NCBI GenBank assembly: GCA_020632475.1
Contig: JACKFM010000004.1
Coordinates: forward strand, 1 to 64,000
DNA from: Candidatus Omnitrophota bacterium
Lineage (GTDB): Bacteria; Omnitrophota; Omnitrophia; Omnitrophales; Aquincolibacteriaceae
Length of the DNA stretch: 64,000 bases
Direction of reading: 5' to 3'
The notes under the pieces were generated by a model. The model did no database searches, was not told the DNA's origin, and saw only the letters and a list, made by a program, of their open reading frames with translations. The stretch's first letter is position 1, and every line of letters starts with the position of its first letter. Below are positions 1 through 8,497 of the stretch, piece by piece. A program made the translations under genes and the position numbers.

Positions 1-2
1 AA

Positions 3-1124
3 AGACCGGATCATTTTGCGGCGGCCGGTTTATTTTTTTCCGCCATCGGTGCTTTGAGTTTTCTCTCGTTTTTAAAGAGAAGCTGCGCGGGTTTTTGGTT
101 TTTGTGGATTGTGATTTGGCTTTTGCCCGTGCTGACGTTCATTCCGGTGCCGGTCGCCGATAGGCATCTTTATTTGCCGGTTTTGGGCTTAAGCGGGCTT
201 ATCCTCAGTTTGTTTGAAAAAAGAGGAAGGGCTTTGATCGTGTTTCTGTGCGCGTTGAATTTATTTTTTGGCGTTCGAACCGTTCAGCGTTTAAAAATTT
301 GGAAAAACAGCGAAACACTTTGGAAAAGTGTGCTTGAGACCTATCCTGATCATCACCGCGCCAATCTTCTTCTGGCGGACGCGTATGGGGAGGATCAACA
401 TGATGATCAAGCCATTGCGATCTATCAAAAACTTATCCGCAATTATCCTGAAGATGCCTTGGCCTATGTGAATCTGAGCAATCTGTTTTTGGCCCTGGGG
501 CGTACACAGGAGGCTAAAAAGACTGTTCAGGAAATGGAGGCTAAAACGTATGCCGCACCGTATGACCTTTATGCATTGCGTGCGGGGATTGCGCACCTTG
601 AAGGTCATAGCGATGAATCGCTTGAGTATCTTGAAAAAGCCGTGCGGGCCGCCAGCCCGGACTCATCGGTTTATTACACCCTTGGCCGGCTTTATTTCTC
701 AAAGCAGAATTGGACAGGTGCGGCCGCCATGTTTGAAGAAACCGTGCGGTTGAATCCGGCGCTGCCGGAAGCCTATTACTTTTGCGCGCTGACGCATAAT
801 ATTTTAAAACACTGGGACCGGGCGCTGCATTATCTGAAGTTGATGCATGAACAGGATATGCATCATTCCGGCCTGTTGCTTCAGGAAGGATATGCCTACT
901 TTAATCTTGGGCAATTACCGCAAGCAAGGCAAGCGTATCTGCAAAATCTTGACCGGGATCCCGGGAGTGCCGATGCGTATTTTCATTTAGGGCTCATTGC
1001 TTTGCGCCAGAATCAAAAAGATGAAGCGATTCATTATTTTCAACAGGCGGTTTCGCTGGATCCTGAATCCGGTCAATACCGCAAGGTCCTGCAGCAGTCT
1101 TTGAGTTCTGCAAATCCCTCATGA
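3..1124 (+). CDS. TMTC-like membrane protein with C-terminal TPR repeats (5' end outside window)
   Basis: The reading frame is open to the left edge (in-frame codons from base 3), so this is the C-terminal part of a larger protein, 373 residues seen. The first ~90 residues hold hydrophobic segments and an ADRHLYLPVLGL motif, like the (V/A)DRYLYLPS motif of bacterial TMTC/DUF1736-type membrane proteins. After a basic linker come about seven tetratricopeptide repeats to the end. Family knowledge: TMTC-like proteins are polytopic and some are protein O-mannosyltransferases, with TPRs on the non-cytoplasmic side. A role in glycan or glycoprotein assembly fits the following glycosyltransferases. 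The stop overlaps the next start (ATGA), so the genes are probably co-transcribed. The substrate is unknown and the catalytic part is not visible. Confidence 0.75.
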   Translation, partial: RPDHFAAAGLFFSAIGALSFLSFLKRSCAGFWFLWIVIWLLPVLTFIPVPVADRHLYLPVLGLSGLILSLFEKRGRALIVFLCALNLFFGVRTVQRLKIWKNSETLWKSVLETYPDHHRANLLLADAYGEDQHDDQAIAIYQKLIRNYPEDALAYVNLSNLFLALGRTQEAKKTVQEMEAKTYAAPYDLYALRAGIAHLEGHSDESLEYLEKAVRAASPDSSVYYTLGRLYFSKQNWTGAAAMFEETVRLNPALPEAYYFCALTHNILKHWDRALHYLKLMHEQDMHHSGLLLQEGYAYFNLGQLPQARQAYLQNLDRDPGSADAYFHLGLIALRQNQKDEAIHYFQQAVSLDPESGQYRKVLQQSLSSANPS

Positions 1125-2521
1125 GCGTTTCATCCGTGAAAACGAATAACAAGGTTTTGATTTTGGGAGCCGGGCCGGCGGGTCTAAGCTGCGCCTACGA
1201 ACTGGTCCGCCACGGTTTTGAAGTGACGGTGATTGAAAAAAATGCCGTGGTGGGCGGGCTGTGCCGTACCCTCCAATATGAGGATTATCTTTTTGACATT
1301 GGCGGACACCGGTTTTTATCTAAAAGCCCGGAGGTGAACCAATTCTGGGATGAAATCCTGCCGGAAGATTTTTTGCGTGTTTCGCGTAAGTCCCGGATAT
1401 TTTATCAAAATAAATTTTTCTCCTATCCTTTGAGAATCGGCAACGCGATGAGCGGTCTGGGGATGTGGGAGAGCGTTCAATGTGTGTGGAGTTTTATCCG
1501 GACGCAGATTTTTAAACCTGAAAACCCATCTTCCTTTGAGGGCTGGATGACTCAAAGGTTCGGGCAAAGGCTTTATGAGATTTTTTTTAAAAGTTATACT
1601 GAAAAAGTTTGGGGAATTCCGTGTTCGGACATTTCAAGCGATTGGGCGGATCAGAGAATTCAGGGTTTGTCGCTGATCTCGGCCATCCGTCAGGCCGTGT
1701 CCTGGTCAAAAGAAAGCCGCCATAAGAGTTTGACACAGGAGTTTCTTTATCCGCGCCTGGGCCCCGGACTTTTCTATGAGCGGCTCAAAGAAAAGAATGA
1801 AAGTCTTGGAGTTCGTCATCTCCTCAACACGCGTGTCGAGACCGTCCGTTATGATCATAACCGGATTACGGAGATCGATATTTCTTCCGCGCAGGGGACG
1901 TTAGAAACGCTGCCCTGCGATTATCTTTTTTCAAGTATTCCCCTGACCCACCTCGTCCACCGCATGGATCCGCAGGTTCCGCCCGGCATTTTAGAGGCCT
2001 CCGAACGTCTTCAATTCAGAAGTTTTATTACGGTTTTTTTGATTTTTGATCAGGAAAAAATGTTTGAGGATAACTGGATTTATGTCCATTCTTCCGATGT
2101 CGGTGTGGCGCGTATCCAAAATTATAAGAATTGGAGTCCTCAGATGGTTCCTGATCCTCAAAAGACCTCACTGGGCATGGAATACTTTGTGACCCAGGGT
2201 GATGAGCTCTGGAATATGAGTGACGAGGCGATGATTGAATTGGCCTTAAAGGAGTTGACGCAGATCGGTTTCTGCCGCGGTGCAACTCTGATCAAAGGGC
2301 ATGTTTTTCGAGTAGCCAATGCCTATCCCGTCTACAGTCCGGGGTATCGTGAAACCGTTGCTGAAATTAAAGGCTTTCTTTCTTCGATCCAAAATCTTCA
2401 GGTCTTGGGCCGGGCAGGTCTTTTCCGCTACAATAATAGTGATCACGCCATTCTCACCGGGTTTTACGGAGCCCGTAATTTGATGGGCGGACGTCATGAT
2501 TTGTGGAACCTTGACATTTAA
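1121..2521 (+). CDS. FAD-dependent UDP-galactopyranose mutase-like / protoporphyrinogen oxidase-like protein
   Basis: 466 residues. Residues ~12-45 form a Rossmann FAD/NAD-binding fold (GAGPAGLSCAYELVRHGF, then an acidic end of strand 2 in VIEKN and VVGGLCRT). IGGHRFLSKSPEVNQFW follows, typical of the Glf/PPOX-like amine-oxidase family found in polysaccharide clusters. The C-terminal part has a second FAD-contact region (GRAGLFRYNNSDHAILTG). Such proteins act on nucleotide sugars (UDP-galactopyranose to furanose) or are uncharacterised oxidoreductases of sugar clusters. The sequence does not settle which; I favour a sugar-cluster role from context. Start ATG at 1121 overlaps the upstream stop by four bases; a glycosyltransferase follows 20 bases downstream. 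Confidence 0.8.
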   Translation: MSVSSVKTNNKVLILGAGPAGLSCAYELVRHGFEVTVIEKNAVVGGLCRTLQYEDYLFDIGGHRFLSKSPEVNQFWDEILPEDFLRVSRKSRIFYQNKFFSYPLRIGNAMSGLGMWESVQCVWSFIRTQIFKPENPSSFEGWMTQRFGQRLYEIFFKSYTEKVWGIPCSDISSDWADQRIQGLSLISAIRQAVSWSKESRHKSLTQEFLYPRLGPGLFYERLKEKNESLGVRHLLNTRVETVRYDHNRITEIDISSAQGTLETLPCDYLFSSIPLTHLVHRMDPQVPPGILEASERLQFRSFITVFLIFDQEKMFEDNWIYVHSSDVGVARIQNYKNWSPQMVPDPQKTSLGMEYFVTQGDELWNMSDEAMIELALKELTQIGFCRGATLIKGHVFRVANAYPVYSPGYRETVAEIKGFLSSIQNLQVLGRAGLFRYNNSDHAILTGFYGARNLMGGRHDLWNLDI

Positions 2522-2541
2522 AATATCCTAAGGAGTTGTGC

Positions 2542-3564
2542 GTGCTACCGGAATTTTCCGTGATTATTCCCGCCAGAAATGCCGCAAAGACTATTGCGGC
2601 CTGTCTGCAGGCAATTGATGCTTCAAGTGTTTTGCCCTCTGAAGTGTTGGTGGTCAATGACGGATCGAGTGATGCGACTAAAGATTGTGCCTCAGCTTAT
2701 CCCTGTCGCATTGTGGATGTTTGTCTTCAACGAGGCCCCATGGAAGCTCGTTATGAAGGTGCTCGAAAGGCCAAGTCGGATATTCTTGTTTTTATCGATG
2801 CCGATGTTTGTGTGTCACCCGGCAGTTTTGAAAAAATTCTGGATCATTTTAAAGACGCCGGGCTTTCGGCGGTGACCGGTCTTCTTGCGCCTACGGCACC
2901 GGATGAGAATTTTTTCAGCGCCTATAAAAATGAATATATGAATTTTATTTTCAAGCGCCAGCCGCGTGAAAGTCTGTTTCTCTACGGTTCACTTTGGGCT
3001 ATTCGGGCCGGTGATATGATTTATTTCGATGCGATCTCGAAACCCTTCGGAAGTCTTGTCTCGGATTCTGAAATGGGGTTCCGGCTGAGAATGAGCGGTA
3101 AGAGAATTCTGTTGGATAAGACGCTTGCCGTAACGCATCTGAAAAAATACCAATGGTATTCTCTGCTGCAAAACGATTTTAAAATTCCCTTTCTTTTTTC
3201 GGTGATGTTATTGCGTTACCGGGCGATGTTTTCAAAAACCCGCCGTCGGCGCTTTTCCCATGCCTCGACGGGGCAGGCTCTGGCGACGGTGTTATCCGGT
3301 ACGGCCGTTGCCACTTTGATTCTGGGATGTGCTTTGGTCTCAGGCCCTTTGATGGTTTTAGCCCTTTGGCAGTTCTTCGCGGTTTTTCTTTATTGGATAC
3401 CGTTTCTGAAGCAGGTCTATGGTGCCAGAGACGCAGGGTGGGCTTTGAAGGCTGCGGCCTGGATTCCTTTAGACGGTGCGGTTATGTGTGCGGGAATGAT
3501 GAGCGGATTTGTTTATGGATTAGCGGGTTTGTTTGCGGAGAACGGTACCGGGTGTACTCAGTAA
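2542..3564 (+). CDS. Family 2 glycosyltransferase with C-terminal membrane anchor
   Basis: 340 residues from GTG at 2542. I prefer this to the TTG at 2536, because AGGAG at 2531-2535 abuts the TTG but lies six bases before the GTG. The N-terminal GT-A fold shows FSVIIPARNAAKTI, VVNDGSSDAT and the metal/nucleotide-binding FIDADVCVSP (D-x-D). The last ~110 residues carry about three hydrophobic segments, so the enzyme is probably anchored to the inner membrane with its active site in the cytoplasm. It would add a sugar to a lipid-linked or protein-linked acceptor; donor and acceptor cannot be read from the sequence. It follows the Glf-like gene closely and is followed by a repeat-filled gap. 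Confidence 0.85.
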   Translation: MLPEFSVIIPARNAAKTIAACLQAIDASSVLPSEVLVVNDGSSDATKDCASAYPCRIVDVCLQRGPMEARYEGARKAKSDILVFIDADVCVSPGSFEKILDHFKDAGLSAVTGLLAPTAPDENFFSAYKNEYMNFIFKRQPRESLFLYGSLWAIRAGDMIYFDAISKPFGSLVSDSEMGFRLRMSGKRILLDKTLAVTHLKKYQWYSLLQNDFKIPFLFSVMLLRYRAMFSKTRRRRFSHASTGQALATVLSGTAVATLILGCALVSGPLMVLALWQFFAVFLYWIPFLKQVYGARDAGWALKAAAWIPLDGAVMCAGMMSGFVYGLAGLFAENGTGCTQ

Positions 3565-3565
3565 C

Positions 3566-3705
3566 CAAGCATCAGTCTTTGAATATTTCACCAGACCGCA
3601 AAGATCCTCCGGTGCTCAGACATCCTCGGTCCTTACGGGCCTGCGGAACTCGCACCGAAGAACTTTCGTCCTGTTGAAATATTAATCGACTTTTGAATGA
3701 TGACT
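3566..3705. repeat. ~140-bp nested palindromic intergenic element
   Basis: The stretch just after the stop at 3564 folds on itself. GAATATTTCA (3581-3590) pairs with TGAAATATT (3675-3683), CGGTGC (3610-3615) with GCACCG (3652-3657), and the apex GGTCC-TTAC-GGGCC forms a short hairpin. Outer arms (AAGCATCAGTC near 3568 and its imperfect complement near 3700) extend the symmetry. No ORF is inside. It resembles a non-coding REP- or MITE-like element; it might also act as a terminator for the upstream operon. Confidence 0.6.
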
Positions 3706-3745
3706 TAGCGCACTAACTCAGTAGCGTTTTTAAAATAGAGTAGGT

Positions 3746-3770
3746 TATTCCTGCGAAAGCAGGGATCCAT
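3746..3770. repeat. Short GAAA-loop hairpin (CCTGCGAAAGCAGG)
   Basis: CCTGC-GAAA-GCAGG at 3750-3763 forms a perfect 5-bp stem closed by a GNRA tetraloop, with TTATT before and GATCCA after. Elements of the form ATTCC-n-GCGAAAGC-n-GGATCC recur in intergenic DNA of many bacteria. Only one copy is seen in this window. Confidence 0.5.
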
Positions 3771-3773
3771 TAA

Positions 3774-3810
3774 GCGATTGGCGTGTTTCAGAATAACATT
3801 TTCTTTATCA
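3774..3810. repeat. Single arm of a dispersed repeat also present at 53408-53531
   Basis: This 37-base stretch, containing TTGGCGTGTTTC and AACATTTTCTTTA, matches the reverse complement of the left arm of the element at 53408-53531 at about 30 of 37 positions. It also matches the right arm there over the CATTTTCTTTA core. No opposite arm is seen here, so it may be a decayed or solo end. Confidence 0.5.
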
Positions 3811-3863
3811 TCTTAAACATTTAATCAGTTTAGGGATTTCAACAGAACCGGAAGTTGAGGCTT

Positions 3864-4814
3864 ATGCAGGATCATTTGATTCCTTTGGTCAGTGTGATTA
3901 TGCTCAGTTATAACTATGCAGATTATCTTGAGCAGGCGGTTGAGTCGGTGCTGGCTCAAACTTTCCAGGATTTTGAACTCATTATCCTTGATGACGGTTC
4001 AAAGGACCGTTCGTTGAGCATCCTGCAGGACTATGCGGAAAAATTTCCCGGGCGTATCCGGCTGTTGACGCATCCGGATCAAGGCAATAAAGGGATTGTG
4101 CGCAGTTATGAATATGCGATCAGCCATGCGCGGGGCAAGTATCTGGCTTTTTTGGAAGCCGATGATGTCTGGCGGATGGATAATCTGGAAAAGAAGATTA
4201 CTTTTTTAAATCGTGTTGAGCAAGCGGGGGTCGTTTATTCGGATTACCGGCCCTTCGGTGATTTTTGGGGAAGCCTTTATTGGAAGATTTACGCCGGGTT
4301 AAACCGGATAACTACGCCGGCGTTGCGCCCTTTTGTTGCTTTCGGCGTATTTTTAAAACGCAATCCGGTGGCCTCCTTTTCACACTTTCTTATGCGCCGT
4401 CATCTTTTTACCGGAATCCCACCGTGCGAGGCAGGTCAGAAAAATTTTGATTGGTGGATACTTGCGCATTTGAGTCTTCGCTGTCGTTTTTTATTTATTC
4501 CCGAAAAACTGGTTTTTTGGAGAATTCATAAAAAAAGTACCGCTTACGGGCGCGTTAATAAACGCGCCTTATGGCGGTTCCATCAATTTCTTAAAAGTCT
4601 TTACCGGTCATTTGAACACGTGATCGGACAGAAAAAAGGCGTCCTGCTGACGCAGAAGGATTACCGCGATTTGAGCCGGGAGAAGAAACATCATCAGCGG
4701 GTGGATGATGCGCGCCGCTTTTTTTATCCCAAAACGTGGATAACCCGTCCGCTTGATTCGCTCAGATTTCTTGTCCATATTATTCTTAAAAATTGTCTAT
4801 TGACGGAGTCTTAA
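3864..4814 (+). CDS. Family 2 glycosyltransferase
   Basis: 316 residues from ATG 3864. A TTG at 3855 is possible, but GGAAG at 3850-3854 sits better for the ATG. The GT-A signature is clear: VSVIMLSYNYADYLEQAVESV, ILDDGSKDRS and FLEADDVWRMDN (the D-x-D-like EADD). The C-terminal half is basic and lacks obvious transmembrane helices, so the enzyme is probably cytoplasmic or peripheral. The DDVWRMDNLEKK segment is common in enzymes that add amino sugars or rhamnose to surface glycans, but the donor is unknown. The stop overlaps the next start (TAATG), so it is translationally coupled to the fused glycosyltransferase. Confidence 0.85.
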   Translation: MQDHLIPLVSVIMLSYNYADYLEQAVESVLAQTFQDFELIILDDGSKDRSLSILQDYAEKFPGRIRLLTHPDQGNKGIVRSYEYAISHARGKYLAFLEADDVWRMDNLEKKITFLNRVEQAGVVYSDYRPFGDFWGSLYWKIYAGLNRITTPALRPFVAFGVFLKRNPVASFSHFLMRRHLFTGIPPCEAGQKNFDWWILAHLSLRCRFLFIPEKLVFWRIHKKSTAYGRVNKRALWRFHQFLKSLYRSFEHVIGQKKGVLLTQKDYRDLSREKKHHQRVDDARRFFYPKTWITRPLDSLRFLVHIILKNCLLTES

Positions 4815-7800
4815 TGGATTTTCAAAAGCAATCACAACCGGCTGTTTATTATTTGGCACCGGATTACGCGATCCCCAGCTGGGGTGTTGCGATGCTGTAT
4901 TTTCATGTCGAGATTTTGCGGCAGGCCGGAATTGAAGCGTATGTTCTGCATCAGACGCCCGGTTTTCGTATTGAGTGGGTGGCTCACCGGGCGCCGGTGC
5001 GCTATTTGCGGGGCCGTGACTGGGTGATGCATGAGCACGATATTTTAGTGGTGCCTGAAACGCTGGCTGCAAATGATGATCTTTTAAATCTGCCCGGAAG
5101 AAAAATTGTTTTTGTTCAAAACGCTTTTTTAATGTCCGGACAGACAGATGCCCACGCGCCGAATTATGCTCTTTTGGGGTATGAAAACGCTATGACCATA
5201 CTGCCGCATGTCCGTCAGGCCGTAGAAAACTTCTGCGGGCTTAAAGCGGAGATCGTCCCGCCTTTTATTACAGGCGATGCCTTTGCGTCTCCGGATGAAC
5301 TGTCCTCTGATCACAGGGACAAGATTATTCTTTTATATTCCAAAGATAAGAAACGGGATTTTAGATTGTTGTATCAGGCCTTTGAGGCTGCGAAGATCAA
5401 AGGAAAGAATCTCAAAGACTGGCACTTTGTTGAACTGGACGGTTATTCCCATGCCGAGACCATGGCGTTGATGAAAAAAGCGTCTTTTCTGGTAAATCTT
5501 AATACGTATGAGGCTTTTAATACGAGTGTTCCTGAAGCCATGGCCGCCGGGTGCGTGGTCTTTTGTTATGATGCTTACGGAGGACATGATTTTCTTCGGC
5601 CGGGTACGAATGCCTTTGTTTTCAAAAATCATTACATCCATGAACTGAGTGATAAACTTTTTGATATGCTTGAACGCTTTGAGGAGTCTTCAAGTTCGTG
5701 TTCAAAAGTCCGCCTGCAGGCTTATAAAACCGCTGGTCTTTATACCCGGACACAGACGCAAAAGGCCTTGTGTGATTTTTTTGACGCTCTGTTTCGTAAA
5801 CAGGAAACGCGGTTGAGCGGACAGGCGTTGCAGCTGCCGTTTCATTATCATTCCGGTTATAAAACGCTGCTGCCGGTCTTTCACTATTTGTCGCCATTGC
5901 CGGAACACCGTTCGGTATTATTGGTGGGTGCGCCGAAGTCTTCTGCTGAGTGCGCTTTTCTGGAAGATCATGGGTTTGACGTGGTTGCGGTTGAAACGCT
6001 CGAAAATTTCAAATGCGATAAACCCTTTGATGTCTGCATTTACCTGAAAAGTGAAGCGGACGGAAAAGACGTTTTTGAGTGGAGCCGCTTTTTTCTTCGA
6101 AAATACGGACTGTTATTTGTGGATGCCTATGCGGCCGGCGGGCAAATGGCAGCAGGTGTTTCAGCAGAGTCTCCGCATGAGGCTTTAAAGCCGGCAGCGC
6201 TTGCCGGTGGATTTGCCTATCTGGAAGATATCCCGATGTCCTCTTTTCTGGTTTACGGATTGTCCGGAGTGATTGATATTATTGTGCCGGCCTATAATGC
6301 GTTGGACTATATCCAACCCTGTATCAGCAGTATTTATGTGAATACGGTCCATATGCCTTTCAGAATTATTTTTGTGGATGATGCCAGCCCGGACCCTGCG
6401 GTTAAAGAGTTTTTTCTCAGTCAAAAACGTCCTGAAGATTTATATTTGCGCAGGGAAACCAATGGGGGATTTGTAAAGTCCTCAAATACGGGCTTTATTC
6501 AGTCCGAGTCCAATGATGTGGTGATTCTTAATACGGACACGATTGTAAGCCGTTGTTGGCTTACCCATCTTTTTAAGGCGGTCATGCGCGTTCAGGCGAT
6601 CGGAGGGGCGAATCCGCTTTCTAACGAAGCTTCCATCTATTCGATTAAACGGCTTTCGGATTATAAAAAACCGAACCAGGCGATGCAGGTCGGTTCCTGG
6701 ATCAGCAGGCTTGATCCCGTCTATCCCGAAATCCCCACAGCCGTGGGGTTTTGTTTGTATTTTAAGCGCCGGCTTTTGAACGAGATTGGATTTTTTGATG
6801 AAATTTATGGTCACGGATACGGAGAGGAAAATGATCTGTGTATGCGTGCCAAATCCAAGGCTTACCGGTTTGTGCTGGCGGATAATGCCTACGTGTATCA
6901 TCGCGGACATGTTTCGATGTCCCGGGCAGGATTTTTAAATGAAGGTCAACAGACCAATCCCGAACATGAAGCGATTCTAATTGCCCGTTATCCCCAATAC
7001 CCTGAATTCATTCAACGCTTCATGGGCACAAACATCATGACTCATATCCGGACGAGGACAGTGCGCTGTGTTCAGAATCATCTGCTCAAGCAGCGTAAGA
7101 GAATCCTGTTTGCGCTCCACAATCCCATTGACGGTTCTCATATCGGGGGAACGGAGCTGCACGTGAAGGATTTGGTCGATGCCTTTAAACAGCATGCGGT
7201 CTGTTATGTGACTTATTTTTTAAACCAAGAAATTATTATTCAGGAATATACGGAAAATATCCAGACCTCCTATGCTTTTGAGCTTCCCGGTTTTCAGAAT
7301 CAAGGCGTCCCGTTTTCAGACCATTTCGTCCTGGAAAAATACAAACTCATTTTAAATATTTTCAAAATTGATTTGGTCCATGTACACCATCTTAAAAATG
7401 CAACTTTCGATATTATTGCCGCCGCTAAACAGTCCGGGCTGCCTGTGATCATGACATTTCATGATTTTTATATGGTATCGCCGGATCACGGAATGATGTT
7501 CAAATTTAAAATGGAAGGGGCAAAAGAGGTGCGCCCTGACCGTTTTTATTTTAAACGGCATTTTAAAATAGGGCATACGACGATTGAGTCATGGTGTCAG
7601 ACTGTGCGCCCCTTTGTCCGGATGATTGACGAAGCTATTTTCCCCAGCCGGTTAACCCGGGATGAAATTTTGAATTACTATCCGGAAATTCGCAGCAGCC
7701 GGATTCTGGAGCATGGCTATCCGGTCTTTGAAAATCCTGTCAGATCGGATTTGAGAGACGCGCCAGCCGACACTGAAGAGGCTCCGGCCGTTTGTTTTCT

Positions 7801-8497
7801 GGGAGCGGTTCATGATGCCCGCAAGGGCCGCAAAGAAATCTCAAGCATTATCCGCATGCTGCTGAGAAAAAAAGTCCACGTTCATATCCTGGGCTCAAAC
7901 CCGTCATTGTGGAAAGCTTTTCTGGGCTCAGACTATTTTCATGTGCACGGACTCTATTTGCGCGAAGAGCTGCCGGCCCGGTTGAGCGTGATTAATCCCG
8001 TAGCCGTGGCCTTGCTGCCGTCGGGGATCGAAACGCACGGTTATACGCTGACCGAGGCATGGCTGGCCGGTTATCCGGCAATCACCTGGCCGATCGGAGC
8101 CATGGCCGAAAGAATTCACCAACAGGGCGGCGGGGTGGTTTTGGATAAAATTTGCAAACGTGAATTTATTCGGTGCCTTCTGGAACTGATCGAAAATCCG
8201 TTTAAACATGAGGCGTTGAAAAAGAGTGTTGAGGCCGTTAAAGTCAAAACCATGGCGCAGAGTTTTGAGGAATACGAAAATCTTTATCATCAGCTTATCC
8301 CTAAGCCTCGTTCATCAGATTCGACTCAGACCACGGAGGATTTTAAGACCGGAATGATTAAACACGATGCCGGTTTCCTCTATACGGAAATGCAAAAAAA
8401 ATCCTCCCAACATTTGAAACAATCTCTATGGCAGCGTATTCGACAGACTTTTCTCACGCGGTTATGGTTTTTCCGGGCACAGAGGGGGATCGGATGA
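4814..8497 (+). CDS. Multidomain glycosyltransferase (GT4-like / Rossmann / GT2 / GT4)
   Basis: 1227 residues. Start is ATG 4814, with GGAG at 4805-4808 and overlap with the upstream stop; a TTG at 4793 has no such support. Order: a GT-B module (~1-330) with the nucleotide-sugar segment EAFNTSVPEAMAAG near 232; a small Rossmann-like segment (~360-450, VLLVGAPKS then VVAVE) resembling a degenerate SAM methyltransferase; a GT2 module (~483-740) with IIVPAYNALDYI, FVDDASPD, NTDT near 572 and GYGEENDLCMRAK; a second GT-B module (~760-1160) with GGTELHVKDLV and ETHGYTLTEAWLAG. Such fusions typically add successive sugars to a polysaccharide or glycoprotein glycan. It is soluble by sequence, without transmembrane helices. 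Whether the methyltransferase-like part is active is doubtful. Confidence 0.85.
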   Translation: MDFQKQSQPAVYYLAPDYAIPSWGVAMLYFHVEILRQAGIEAYVLHQTPGFRIEWVAHRAPVRYLRGRDWVMHEHDILVVPETLAANDDLLNLPGRKIVFVQNAFLMSGQTDAHAPNYALLGYENAMTILPHVRQAVENFCGLKAEIVPPFITGDAFASPDELSSDHRDKIILLYSKDKKRDFRLLYQAFEAAKIKGKNLKDWHFVELDGYSHAETMALMKKASFLVNLNTYEAFNTSVPEAMAAGCVVFCYDAYGGHDFLRPGTNAFVFKNHYIHELSDKLFDMLERFEESSSSCSKVRLQAYKTAGLYTRTQTQKALCDFFDALFRKQETRLSGQALQLPFHYHSGYKTLLPVFHYLSPLPEHRSVLLVGAPKSSAECAFLEDHGFDVVAVETLENFKCDKPFDVCIYLKSEADGKDVFEWSRFFLRKYGLLFVDAYAAGGQMAAGVSAESPHEALKPAALAGGFAYLEDIPMSSFLVYGLSGVIDIIVPAYNALDYIQPCISSIYVNTVHMPFRIIFVDDASPDPAVKEFFLSQKRPEDLYLRRETNGGFVKSSNTGFIQSESNDVVILNTDTIVSRCWLTHLFKAVMRVQAIGGANPLSNEASIYSIKRLSDYKKPNQAMQVGSWISRLDPVYPEIPTAVGFCLYFKRRLLNEIGFFDEIYGHGYGEENDLCMRAKSKAYRFVLADNAYVYHRGHVSMSRAGFLNEGQQTNPEHEAILIARYPQYPEFIQRFMGTNIMTHIRTRTVRCVQNHLLKQRKRILFALHNPIDGSHIGGTELHVKDLVDAFKQHAVCYVTYFLNQEIIIQEYTENIQTSYAFELPGFQNQGVPFSDHFVLEKYKLILNIFKIDLVHVHHLKNATFDIIAAAKQSGLPVIMTFHDFYMVSPDHGMMFKFKMEGAKEVRPDRFYFKRHFKIGHTTIESWCQTVRPFVRMIDEAIFPSRLTRDEILNYYPEIRSSRILEHGYPVFENPVRSDLRDAPADTEEAPAVCFLGAVHDARKGRKEISSIIRMLLRKKVHVHILGSNPSLWKAFLGSDYFHVHGLYLREELPARLSVINPVAVALLPSGIETHGYTLTEAWLAGYPAITWPIGAMAERIHQQGGGVVLDKICKREFIRCLLELIENPFKHEALKKSVEAVKVKTMAQSFEEYENLYHQLIPKPRSSDSTQTTEDFKTGMIKHDAGFLYTEMQKKSSQHLKQSLWQRIRQTFLTRLWFFRAQRGIG

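Larger units (their letters stand above)
3565..3863. other. Repeat-filled intergenic region
   Basis: About 300 bases without a credible ORF. It holds three repeat features in series: the nested palindrome (3566-3705), the GAAA hairpin (3746-3770) and the dispersed arm (3774-3810). I see no consensus promoter for the next gene; the remaining bases are AT-rich and unremarkable. Confidence 0.6.
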
